From QHWK01 sp035315685 (GTDB lineage Bacteria; Acidobacteriota; Vicinamibacteria; Vicinamibacterales; CAVVIG01): a stretch of 9,439 nucleotides of DNA. The position numbers were made by a program, and so were the translations under genes. The stretch lies in NCBI GenBank assembly GCA_035315685.1, contig DATFXR010000021.1, positions 1-9,439 of the forward strand. Reading direction: 5' to 3'. Positions 1 to 6,473 of the stretch are shown in pieces; the first letter of the stretch is position 1, and each line of letters starts with the position of its first letter. Under the pieces are notes generated by a model. The model did not search any database. It was given only the letters and a program-made list of their open reading frames with translations, and was not told the origin of the DNA.

Positions 1-1
1 C

Positions 2-256
2 GGCAACGTACTGCTCGCGCAGGGCAAGAACGACGCCGCGATCCGCGAATTCCGCGAGGTCGCCAGGCTGCAGCCGCAGTCGGCGGGGGCGCTCAGGAAT
101 CTGGCTGCCGCGTACGCCGTCGACGGTCAGTTTCCGCTGGCGGTCGAGACAATCGACCGCGCGTTGCAGCTGACCTCCTCCGACCCGATTGCCGGAGAGC
201 TTCGCCGCCAGCGGGCGATGTACCTGCAGCGCAGGACCGACCCGCCGCGACAGTAG
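2..256 (+). CDS. TPR-repeat protein, C-terminal fragment (5' end outside window)
   Basis: An open frame runs from the window edge to a TAG stop at 254-256, giving 84 residues without a start. The fragment has two helix-turn-helix units of tetratricopeptide type: the first includes LLAQGKNDAAIREFREVARLQP, split here as LLAQGKNDAA and IREFREVARLQP, and the second includes NLAAAYAVDGQFPLAVETID followed by RALQL. The spacing of G, A, Y, F, A and P matches the TPR consensus. TPR proteins are scaffolds for protein-protein contacts, and no catalytic residues are visible. It lies 22 bp upstream of the glycosyltransferase gene on the same strand, so the two are probably co-transcribed and may act together in envelope glycan or protein modification; that link is inference. 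The domains upstream of the window are unknown. Confidence 0.85.
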   Translation, partial: GNVLLAQGKNDAAIREFREVARLQPQSAGALRNLAAAYAVDGQFPLAVETIDRALQLTSSDPIAGELRRQRAMYLQRRTDPPRQ

Positions 257-278
257 CCTTCCGTTTCTGGCCTTCGCG

Positions 279-1901
279 ATGCCACAACGATCCGTGCGAC
301 TCGCGCTGGTGCTGGCCGGCGCGCTCGTGCTCTACACGATTGATCTCGGGCGGGCGCCGATCTACCTGCACGAAGCGGAAGTGCTGTTCGCGCTCCACGC
401 GCACAGCATCGCGACGACACTGCACGACACCAACGGCCGGCTGCTGCCGCTCTACTTCCAGATGCCGCAGATCGGCGCGAACGTCTGGTTCCATCCGATG
501 ATCGTCTACGCGATGGTGCCGTTTCTCGCGGTGCTGCCGCTGTCGGAGTTCGCGATTCGTCTTCCGTCGGTCGTCGTCGGCCTGGTCAACGTGACACTGG
601 CATATTTCATCGCCGCGCGGCTGTTCCGGTCGGAACGGTGGGCGCTCCTCGCCGCCGGGCTGCTCGTCCTGACGCCGAGCCATTTCATTCACAGCCGGAT
701 CGCGATGGACTACCTGTATCCGGTGCCGTTCGTGCTCGGCTGGCTGCTGTCCCTGCAGCTGTTTCTCGAGCGGCGCGACCGGCGGCTGCTGTTCGTCGCG
801 ACAAGTTGCCTGGGCGTCGGCTTCTACAGCTACATCGCGTCGGTCGGGATGATGCCGCTGTACCTGCTGATGACAGTCGCGGTCGTCTGGCTGACCGGTG
901 ACAGCGCTCTCCGTTGGTCGATCGTCGCGATCGCCGGCTTCACGTGGCCGCTCGTGCTGCTGATCTGGATTGCCTTCCACCCGTCGTTCATCGCACAGAC
1001 GGCTGCGCGCTATCAGGTGGGCGACATCGTGCCGCTCGGACATCCGGCTGGTGCGCCGCTCGCGGTCGTGCTCGAGGATCTGCGGAACGTCGCGCGCTTT
1101 TCGCAGATCACCGGGCGCATCTCGTTGTACTGGTACTTCTTCGATCCGTCCTACCTCTTCGTGACCGGCGGCTATGCCAACAGCGTGAACTCGGTCCGGC
1201 ACGTCGGCGTCTTTCCGGGGCCGTTCGCTGTCCTGCTGCCAGTCGGGCTCGTCGCGCTTCTCGCTCAGCCGCGCACGCTGGTCGAGAGGCTCGTCGTTGC
1301 CGGCTTCGTGACTGCGCCTTTCGTTGCCTGCCTCGTGGTTCCTGAACCGTACGCGATCGACCGCGAGCTGGCGCTGCTGCCATTCGGCGTCCTCGCCGCG
1401 GTCGCGGGCGCGCGATATCTGACCAGCGCGCGGCAGCGCGTCTGGCGCGTTGCCGCAGTCGTGTTGCTGGCGGCCGTGCCGGCGCATTTCGCGTTCTTCC
1501 TGTACGACTACTATCGGGACTATCCGCCGTTCGCGGCGTTCTGGTTCAACTGGAACCGGCGGGGCGCGATCGAAACGCTCCTGGCGCTCGACGATCGTCA
1601 GGGCGCGCCGGCGATCTACATCAGCACCCACCACATCACGTATATCGACGCCTACTGGCGGCTGTACCTGATCAAGTGCAAGCGCGAGGAACTCCTGCAG
1701 CGCACGATCTATTTCGACTCGGAAGGGTTCGACGTGTCAGCGCTGCCGCCGGGCGCGCTCCTCCTGACCGGCATCGACGACACGGCGTTGAATCCGTCCG
1801 TCGAGGCGGGACGGCTTCGCCGCGTCGCGGCGATCGAGGAACCGGGGAATCCGCCGGCTTTCTTCATCCTCGAAGCTGTCACCCAGCAGCGCGCAAAGTA
1901 G
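279..1901 (+). CDS. GT39/ArnT-like integral membrane glycosyltransferase
   Basis: Encodes 540 residues with many hydrophobic segments (about 7-21, 78-112, 121-135, 150-163, 170-205, 212-233, 315-330, 338-355, 366-380, 389-408), followed by a soluble C-terminal region of about 125 residues. The first periplasmic loop carries LHEAEV (30-35), the place where GT39 and ArnT-type enzymes have their acidic catalytic motif. RLPSVVVG (94-101) and SRIAMDYLYP (139-148) are also typical of PMT_2-type proteins. Known members transfer a sugar from a polyprenyl-phosphate donor to a protein or lipid at the outer face of the inner membrane; donor and acceptor here are unknown. I chose ATG 279 because the in-frame ATG at 189 would overlap the TPR gene by 68 bp and add a non-membrane, Arg/Ser-rich leader. 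No Shine-Dalgarno sequence precedes 279, which suggests coupling to the TPR gene. The C-terminal domain is not recognised. Confidence 0.75.
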   Translation: MPQRSVRLALVLAGALVLYTIDLGRAPIYLHEAEVLFALHAHSIATTLHDTNGRLLPLYFQMPQIGANVWFHPMIVYAMVPFLAVLPLSEFAIRLPSVVVGLVNVTLAYFIAARLFRSERWALLAAGLLVLTPSHFIHSRIAMDYLYPVPFVLGWLLSLQLFLERRDRRLLFVATSCLGVGFYSYIASVGMMPLYLLMTVAVVWLTGDSALRWSIVAIAGFTWPLVLLIWIAFHPSFIAQTAARYQVGDIVPLGHPAGAPLAVVLEDLRNVARFSQITGRISLYWYFFDPSYLFVTGGYANSVNSVRHVGVFPGPFAVLLPVGLVALLAQPRTLVERLVVAGFVTAPFVACLVVPEPYAIDRELALLPFGVLAAVAGARYLTSARQRVWRVAAVVLLAAVPAHFAFFLYDYYRDYPPFAAFWFNWNRRGAIETLLALDDRQGAPAIYISTHHITYIDAYWRLYLIKCKREELLQRTIYFDSEGFDVSALPPGALLLTGIDDTALNPSVEAGRLRRVAAIEEPGNPPAFFILEAVTQQRAK

Positions 1902-1903
1902 CT

Positions 1904-1967
1904 GCCACGAAGGCACGAAGGAAATCTTTGTACTAGAGTCTTCTTCGTGTTTTCGTGTCTTCGTGGC
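1904..1967. terminator. Inverted CACGAAG repeat, possible two-way terminator
   Basis: The left arm 1904-1919 (GCCACGAAGGCACGAA) is the reverse complement of the right arm 1952-1967 with 15 of 16 positions matching. A partial third copy (TTCTTCGTGT, 1941-1950) lies in the loop. The element fills most of the 80 bp between the glycosyltransferase stop and the stop of the oppositely oriented transporter gene, so it is placed to end transcription from both sides. There is no clear U-tract, so intrinsic termination is uncertain. The arms consist of two roughly 8-bp units and look like a dispersed intergenic repeat rather than a unique terminator; a 12-base part of the right arm (1957-1968) recurs exactly at 7326-7337. 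Confidence 0.5.
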
Positions 1968-1981
1968 GACAACCGATCTCT

Positions 1982-3433
1982 CTACAGCGGGTACCGCAGC
2001 GTCAGTCCCAGGACGGTGACCAGAATGAGGACGATTGGGGTCATCGCAAAGAAGACGACCATGGTGTAGCCCATGACGTCGCGCGCGCTGAGGCGGAACA
2101 GCCCGAGAACGGGCAACATCCAGAACGGCTGCACGAGATTCGCGAGCGCTTCGCCGAGGTCGTAGGCGGAGACCACCCATCCGAGGTGGACTCTCAGCGT
2201 GTGCGCCGCCTGCATCACATACGGCGCTTCGATCACCCATTTCGATCCGCCCGACGGCACGAAGACGCCCAGCACCGCCGAGTAGGTCGCGACCAGCGCC
2301 GGGAACGTCGCCGCTGTCGAGACGCGCACGAAGAGATCCGCGACCTGCTGGCTGAGATGCGTGCCGGTGATCACACCCGCGATGCCGGCGTAGAACGGGA
2401 ACTGGAGAATCACTCCCCACACCGCCGGCGTGGCGTCCTGCACCGCGCGCATGAGGCGCGCCGGCGTCCCGTGCAGCAGAAACCCGACCATGAGAAACGC
2501 GAGGTTCAGCACGTTCAGCGTCAACGCACCGAGCGGATCACCTGCCTGCCAGAAGTAGCGGCCGAGGTAGGTGAAGCCGAGCGCGACGGCGAGCCAGGTC
2601 ATGAGGCGGGAGTGTTCGAGGCGTTGGCCGGGAGGAAGACGGGGTTCGGAGTTCGGGGTTCGGGGTTCGGGGTTCTGGTTCTGCGTTCTCTGCGCGCTCT
2701 GCGGTCGCTTTCCCAGCTCGATCCCGAGGTCGCGCGCGGTACGGGCTCGTGAAGGGGGCGGCGTCGCGAGCCACATCACGGCGGTGACGGCGATCATCTC
2801 GATGACCACCGACGCCAGGCTCTGCCAGAGAAAAATCGTGTGGCGAAACGAGATGATCCCGCCGGGGATGATGCCGCCGGCGGCGACGATGTCGCGGATC
2901 TGCGGCTGCAGCGCGCCCGGCGTGGCCATCTGCAACGCTGCCGATCCGCTCAAACCCTGCGCCCAGATGCTGCCGAGACCGAGCACGCTTGCCGACGCGA
3001 GCGCTCGGTAGTCGACGTCCTCCACCCGCCGCGCCACTTCGATGGCGAGGACTGCGCCGAATACGAGGCTGAAGCCCCAGTTCAACCATGACGCCGCCAG
3101 CGTGAACGCCGTGACCAGGGCCACCGCGCCGCGCGGCGTCCGCGGCCACGACGCGATCGCGCGGATCATGCGGCCCATGGGCGGCGACGTGGCAAGCACG
3201 TGGCCGGTGATGATGATCAGCGACATCTGGAGCGTGAACGGAATCAGCTCCCAGAATCCGCGGCCCCACGCATCGACGACCTGCGGCAGTGTCGACGGCG
3301 TGGCGGTGATCGCGACCAGCAGGACGAGAAACGTCGCGAGCAGCGCGAAGATGAAGGCGTCGGGAATCCAGCGCTCGGCCCAGTCCGTGAGCGCGAGCGC
3401 GGCCCGCGCGACGAGGCCGGGTTGTGCTGTCAT
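1982..3433 (-). CDS. atoE: Short-chain fatty acid transporter, AtoE family
   Basis: Encodes 483 residues and is polytopic. Hallmarks of the AtoE/SCFA_trans family (TIGR00366, PF02667) are WLNWGFSLVFGA (116-127), GLSGSAALQMATPG (160-173), FVPSGGSKWVIEAPY (391-405) and NLVQPFWMLPVLGL (432-445). E. coli AtoE imports short-chain fatty acids such as acetoacetate and butyrate across the inner membrane. The protein is somewhat longer than E. coli AtoE (about 440 residues); much of the excess is a Pro/Arg/Asn/Gln-rich stretch at about 240-265, encoded by a simple repeat and placed in a hydrophilic linker just before QRLEHSR. The frame stays open through it and the second half of the family is intact, so the gene is probably functional. 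I chose ATG 3433; GTG 3463 and ATG 3457 are in frame upstream but lie in or before the likely promoter. The gene is divergent from the MFS gene at 3469. Substrate is inferred from family only. Confidence 0.92.
   Translation of the reverse strand: MTAQPGLVARAALALTDWAERWIPDAFIFALLATFLVLLVAITATPSTLPQVVDAWGRGFWELIPFTLQMSLIIITGHVLATSPPMGRMIRAIASWPRTPRGAVALVTAFTLAASWLNWGFSLVFGAVLAIEVARRVEDVDYRALASASVLGLGSIWAQGLSGSAALQMATPGALQPQIRDIVAAGGIIPGGIISFRHTIFLWQSLASVVIEMIAVTAVMWLATPPPSRARTARDLGIELGKRPQSAQRTQNQNPEPRTPNSEPRLPPGQRLEHSRLMTWLAVALGFTYLGRYFWQAGDPLGALTLNVLNLAFLMVGFLLHGTPARLMRAVQDATPAVWGVILQFPFYAGIAGVITGTHLSQQVADLFVRVSTAATFPALVATYSAVLGVFVPSGGSKWVIEAPYVMQAAHTLRVHLGWVVSAYDLGEALANLVQPFWMLPVLGLFRLSARDVMGYTMVVFFAMTPIVLILVTVLGLTLRYPL
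2641..2714. repeat. Heptanucleotide array (GGRGTTC)5 plus CTCTGCG-type repeat inside atoE
   Basis: Five consecutive 7-bp units fill 2641-2675: GGGGTTC, GGAGTTC, then GGGGTTC three times. They are followed by TGGTTCT (2676-2682) and an irregular stretch of TTCTCTGCG/GCTCTGCGG units to about 2714. On the coding (minus) strand this reads as a roughly 7-residue periodic peptide (NPEPRTP, NSEPR), because three 7-bp units equal seven codons. The second part resembles TCTGCG-type dispersed repeats that I remember from acidobacterial intergenic DNA; that resemblance is from memory. Four GGGG runs on the plus strand give G-quadruplex potential. Confidence 0.85.
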
Positions 3434-3451
3434 CTGCGGCGGCGCGTACCT

Positions 3452-3458
3452 TAACATA
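3452..3458. promoter_or_regulatory. Shared bidirectional -10 island between atoE and the MFS gene
   Basis: The only AT-rich stretch in the 35-bp gap between the two divergent start codons is TTAACATA (3451-3458). Read on the plus strand it gives a -10-like TAACAT (3452-3457); on the minus strand it gives TATGTT (3458-3453). Each matches TATAAT at four of six positions, including the first T, second A and last T. Predicted start sites are about 4-5 nt before ATG 3469 and about 13 nt before ATG 3433. No convincing -35 hexamer is visible on either strand, so the assignment is tentative. Confidence 0.45.
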
Positions 3459-3468
3459 GCCACACCGC

Positions 3469-4743
3469 ATGGCCCTGCTCAGCGACAGCCGCGACATCCT
3501 GCCGATCCATCGCAAGATTCTCGCGTTCACGTTCATCGGCTGGATCTTCGATTTCTACGATCTGCTGCTGCTCACCTTCGTCGTCTCGTCGACGTCGCTG
3601 GTGAAAGACCTCGCGCTGTCGGGACGCGAGACCGGGGTGCTGCTCGGTACGGCGCTCGGCTTCACTGCGGTGGGCGGACTGGTTGGCGGCGCGCTCGCGG
3701 ACCGCTACGGCCGCAAGCCGCTGCTGATGATCACCATCCTCGTCTACAGCATCGGCACGCTCGCATCCGGCATGGCGATCGGCTTCTGGTCGCTGCTCGT
3801 CGCGCGCGCGGTGACCGGCATCGGCGTCGGCGGCGAGTGGGCGGTGGCGCACGCGCTGGTCGGCGAAACCGTACCGCCGCACGTGCGCGGCCGCTACGGC
3901 TCGTACCTGCAGAGCGGGTCGGCGTTCGCGCGCTTCTTCGCGACGATGGTCGGCAACCTGCTGGCGCCGATCATCGGCTGGCGCCAGGCATTCATGCTGT
4001 CCGCTGCACCGGCGCTGATCGTCGTGTTGATCCGCCGCGAGATGCCGGAGTCAGATGTCTGGCTGGCGAGCGTCCGCTCCGGCATCAGCAGCCGCCTCGG
4101 CTACGCCGCCGCCCTCGGCCGCATGATCGCGCCCGCGCTTCGCCGGACGACGGCCGCGGCGTTCACCGTGACGACGATGAACATGGCCGCGTACTGGTTC
4201 AAGACCATCTGGCTCCCGACCTATCTGCACGAGACGCGCGGCCTGACGCTCGGCGACGTCACGTGGCTGCTGCTGATGGATCAGATCGGATCGATCGTCC
4301 GCTACGTGACATTCGGCTACTCGAGCGACTATTTCGGCCGGCGCCCCAGCTTCACCGCCTTCTCGATCCTGAAGGCGGTCGGCCTCGCGATGATCACGCT
4401 CGGCTGGAATCTCGCGGGAGGCTACACCACGACCCTGTTCGTGTTCATGTTCCTGGTCGGTGTCGGTGAAGGCAACTGGGGCTGCATCGGCCCGCTGATC
4501 AACGAGGTCTTCCCGACGGAAGTGCGTGCCGCGGCGCTCGGCATCATCTACAACGTCGCACGCGGCGTCCAGTTCCTGGCGCCGGTGGTCATCAGCATGG
4601 TCGCGGCGAGGACGACATTCGGGGCCGGGATCGCGCTGGCCGTGCCGTTCGCGCTGCTTGCGGCGGCAACCGTATGGCTGCTGCCGGAAACCAAGGGCGT
4701 GCGGCTGATCGGAACCGAGACGGCCGTTCGCGCGGCGTCGTAA
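3469..4743 (+). CDS. MFS transporter, NanT/Jen1-like (sialate/lactate:H+ symporter type)
   Basis: Encodes 424 residues with about 12 hydrophobic segments, the usual MFS size. Visible motifs are GWIFDFYDLLLL (24-35), with the Asp in helix 1 typical of SHS/AAHS/MHS carboxylate symporters; motif A, GGALADRYGRKP (73-84); GVGGEWAVAHALVGE (119-133); GWRQAFMLSAAP (170-181) followed by RREMPES (189-195); the second-half motif A, SSDYFGRRP (285-293); and LPETKG (405-410) near the end. This pattern is closest to the sialate:H+ symporter group that includes NanT and the Jen1 lactate carriers, so a proton-coupled monocarboxylate or sugar-acid importer is likely. Divergence from an AtoE carrier fits small-acid transport, but the substrate cannot be read from sequence. 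No Shine-Dalgarno sequence precedes ATG 3469, and the leader appears to be only a few bases long. Confidence 0.9.
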   Translation: MALLSDSRDILPIHRKILAFTFIGWIFDFYDLLLLTFVVSSTSLVKDLALSGRETGVLLGTALGFTAVGGLVGGALADRYGRKPLLMITILVYSIGTLASGMAIGFWSLLVARAVTGIGVGGEWAVAHALVGETVPPHVRGRYGSYLQSGSAFARFFATMVGNLLAPIIGWRQAFMLSAAPALIVVLIRREMPESDVWLASVRSGISSRLGYAAALGRMIAPALRRTTAAAFTVTTMNMAAYWFKTIWLPTYLHETRGLTLGDVTWLLLMDQIGSIVRYVTFGYSSDYFGRRPSFTAFSILKAVGLAMITLGWNLAGGYTTTLFVFMFLVGVGEGNWGCIGPLINEVFPTEVRAAALGIIYNVARGVQFLAPVVISMVAARTTFGAGIALAVPFALLAAATVWLLPETKGVRLIGTETAVRAAS

Positions 4744-4751
4744 CGAAGCGG

Positions 4752-4773
4752 TAGTGTCCGGTTTCAGCCGGAC
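4752..4773. repeat. REP-like hairpin, single copy
   Basis: GTCCGG (4756-4761) and CCGGAC (4768-4773) form a perfect 6-bp stem around TTTCAG, preceded by TAGT. The 22-bp unit matches the element at 9126-9147 at 20 of 22 positions, so it is a dispersed repeat and not a chance hairpin. It sits in the 44-bp gap between the MFS stop and the hydrolase start and ends 4 bp before the hydrolase Shine-Dalgarno sequence, where it could protect the upstream mRNA or affect translation. There is no U-tract, so it is not a standard intrinsic terminator. Confidence 0.75.
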
Positions 4774-4777
4774 CAGC

Positions 4778-4782
4778 GGAGG
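4778..4782 (+). promoter_or_regulatory. Shine-Dalgarno sequence of the serine hydrolase gene
   Basis: GGAGG lies 5 nt before ATG 4788, an ideal ribosome-binding arrangement that fixes the start. It begins directly after the REP-like hairpin, so folding of that hairpin in mRNA would lie immediately upstream of ribosome entry. Confidence 0.85.
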
Positions 4783-4787
4783 TCGCC

Positions 4788-6473
4788 ATGCGCAGTCGGC
4801 TGGCGTACGTTGTCGTCGTCCTCCTCGCAGCGGCCGCCCGCGCGGCCGTTGCGGAGCCCGCGGTCGCGCCCGACGCCGAGATCCGCAAGATCATCGGCGA
4901 CAGGATCGAAACGCAGAAACAGAGCGTCGGCATCGTCGTCGGCGTCATCGAACCGTCCGGACGCCGCGTCGTCTCCTCCGGCGCCCTCGCGAAAGGGGAC
5001 ACGCGTCCGTTGAACGGTGACACTCTGTTCGAGATTGGATCGATCACGAAGGTATTCACCGCGATGCTGCTCGCCGATGCGGTGGAGCGGCACGAGGTTG
5101 CGCTCAGCGATCCGGTGTCGAAGTATCTGCCTGCGGACGTGACGATGCCGCAGCGCGGCGGCCGCGCGATCACCCTGCAGGATCTGGCGACGCACACGTC
5201 CGGGCTGCCTCGGATGCCGGACAATTTCGCGCCTGCCGATCCCGCAAACCCGTACGCCGACTATTCTGTCGAACAGCTCTATCGCTTTCTGTCGTCGTAC
5301 CAGCTGACGCGCGACATCGGCTCGAAGTACGAGTACTCGAATCTCGGCGGCGGTCTGCTCGGTCACGTGCTGGCGCTGCGGGCGCACACCGACTACGCGT
5401 CACTGGTCCGGGAACGGATTACTGCGCCGCTCGGGATGACGAGCACCGCGATCGCGCTGTCGCCCGAGTTGAAGTCACGGCTGGCTGTCGGTCACAGTCC
5501 GGCGCTGCAGCCGGTGGCGAACTGGGATCTGCCGACGCTCGCCGGCGCCGGCGCACTTCGCTCGACGACGAACGATCTGCTGACGTTCCTCGCCGCGAAC
5601 CTCGGCTACACCACATCGCCGCTCGCGCCGGCGATGGCGGCGATGCTGGCGGTACGGAGGCCCACGGGAACTGCGAACCTTCAGATAGCACTCGGGTGGC
5701 ACATCCTGACGACGCACGGGAAGGAGATCGTGTGGCACAACGGCGGCACGGCCGGGTACCGCACCTTCATCGGCTTCGATCGCGCCGCCCGCACCGGCGT
5801 CGTCGTGCTGTCGAACGCCGGCACCGCCGCGGGGCCGGACGATATCGGACGGCATCTGCTCGATCCCGAGTCGGCGTTGCTGACGCTGACGGCACCGTCG
5901 CAACACACGGAAATCAAGCTCGATCCGACGCTCTACGACCAGTACGTCGGGCGGTATCAGCTGGCGCCGTCGATGTTGCTGGCTGTCACGCGCGACGGCG
6001 ATCACCTGTTCGCGCAGCTGACCGGTCAGCCGAAGTTCGAAATCTTCGCGGAGGCGGAGAAGGAATTCTTCTGGAAGGTGGTCGACGCGCAGCTGACGTT
6101 CGAGACCGACGGCACCGGCAAGGCGGTGGCGGCGGTGCTGCACCAGAACGGGCTCAATCAGCGCGCGGCGCGCATCGAAGGCGAGCCGGTAGCCCCGAAG
6201 GAGGTCATCCTCGACTCCGCCGTGCTGGATCGTTACGCCGGACGGTATCAGCTGACCCCGGCCGCCACCCTGACGCTGTCGCGGGACGGCGCGAAGTTCT
6301 ACGTCCAGCTGACCGGGCAGCCGCGCATCGAAGTCTTCGCGTCCGGCGAGCGCGAGTTCTTCCTGAAGGTCGTCGACGCGCAGTTGACGATGGAGGTGGA
6401 TGCGCAGGGACGCGCCGCGGCGGTCACGCTCCATCAGTTCGGTCGGGATCAGCGGGCGCCGCGAATCGAGTGA
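4788..6473 (+). CDS. Secreted class-C beta-lactamase-like serine hydrolase (S12) with two DUF3471-like domains
   Basis: Encodes 561 residues. A signal peptide (Arg-rich start, hydrophobic 6-20, cleavage near AVA-EP at 23/24) predicts export. The catalytic domain spans about 28-360, with the three serine beta-lactamase/DD-peptidase motifs in order: SITK (85-88, nucleophile S85 and general base K88), YSN (183-185) and HNG (317-319), the last in the context WHNGGTAGYRT. This is the peptidase S12/beta-lactamase class C fold, which includes esterases, D-aminopeptidases and penicillin-binding proteins; substrate and true lactamase activity cannot be told. Two gapless 87-residue repeats follow, 378-464 and 475-561, each beginning LD...D.Y.GRYQL and resembling DUF3471 (PF11954), a C-terminal domain of Pab87-related S12 enzymes. 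One copy is usual, so the pair is notable. The gene follows the MFS gene on the same strand by 44 bp and overlaps the convergent methyltransferase by 50 bp at its 3' end. Confidence 0.92.
   Translation: MRSRLAYVVVVLLAAAARAAVAEPAVAPDAEIRKIIGDRIETQKQSVGIVVGVIEPSGRRVVSSGALAKGDTRPLNGDTLFEIGSITKVFTAMLLADAVERHEVALSDPVSKYLPADVTMPQRGGRAITLQDLATHTSGLPRMPDNFAPADPANPYADYSVEQLYRFLSSYQLTRDIGSKYEYSNLGGGLLGHVLALRAHTDYASLVRERITAPLGMTSTAIALSPELKSRLAVGHSPALQPVANWDLPTLAGAGALRSTTNDLLTFLAANLGYTTSPLAPAMAAMLAVRRPTGTANLQIALGWHILTTHGKEIVWHNGGTAGYRTFIGFDRAARTGVVVLSNAGTAAGPDDIGRHLLDPESALLTLTAPSQHTEIKLDPTLYDQYVGRYQLAPSMLLAVTRDGDHLFAQLTGQPKFEIFAEAEKEFFWKVVDAQLTFETDGTGKAVAAVLHQNGLNQRAARIEGEPVAPKEVILDSAVLDRYAGRYQLTPAATLTLSRDGAKFYVQLTGQPRIEVFASGEREFFLKVVDAQLTMEVDAQGRAAAVTLHQFGRDQRAPRIE
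5919..6470 (+). repeat. Tandem duplication of the C-terminal domain coding sequence
   Basis: Codons 378-464 (5919-6179) and 475-561 (6210-6470) encode two domains that align without gaps over 87 residues, with about 50 identities by hand count. Strongest conservation is in GRYQL, QLTGQP, EFF-KVVDAQLT and LHQ-G. The copies are joined by a 10-residue linker, GEPVAPKEVI. The divergence indicates an old duplication that has been retained. Confidence 0.85.

Noticed and set aside
189..278. Upstream start for the glycosyltransferase
   Set aside because: Overlaps the TPR gene by 68 bp and adds a polar Ser/Arg-rich leader before the first membrane helix; ATG 279 fits membrane topology.
93..1634. 513-codon open frame on the minus strand
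   Set aside because: Antisense to the glycosyltransferase gene; the translation is dominated by Arg, Asp, Glu, Gln and His with no domain, which is typical of a shadow frame in GC-rich coding DNA.
2641..2714. atoE as a pseudogene broken by the repeat
   Set aside because: The frame is continuous through the repeat and the conserved motifs on both sides are intact in one frame.
1955..2752. 265-codon plus-strand open frame opposite atoE
   Set aside because: Shadow of atoE: Arg/Glu/His-rich with no domain, and its codons follow the third-position GC pattern of the opposite strand.
3434..3463. GTG 3463 or ATG 3457 as the atoE start
   Set aside because: They lie within or upstream of the only promoter-like island and leave just 5-11 bp to the divergent ATG; ATG 3433 leaves room for a promoter.
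4756..4773. Intrinsic terminator after the MFS gene
   Set aside because: The hairpin has no downstream U-tract and recurs at 9126 as a dispersed repeat; REP-like is the better call.
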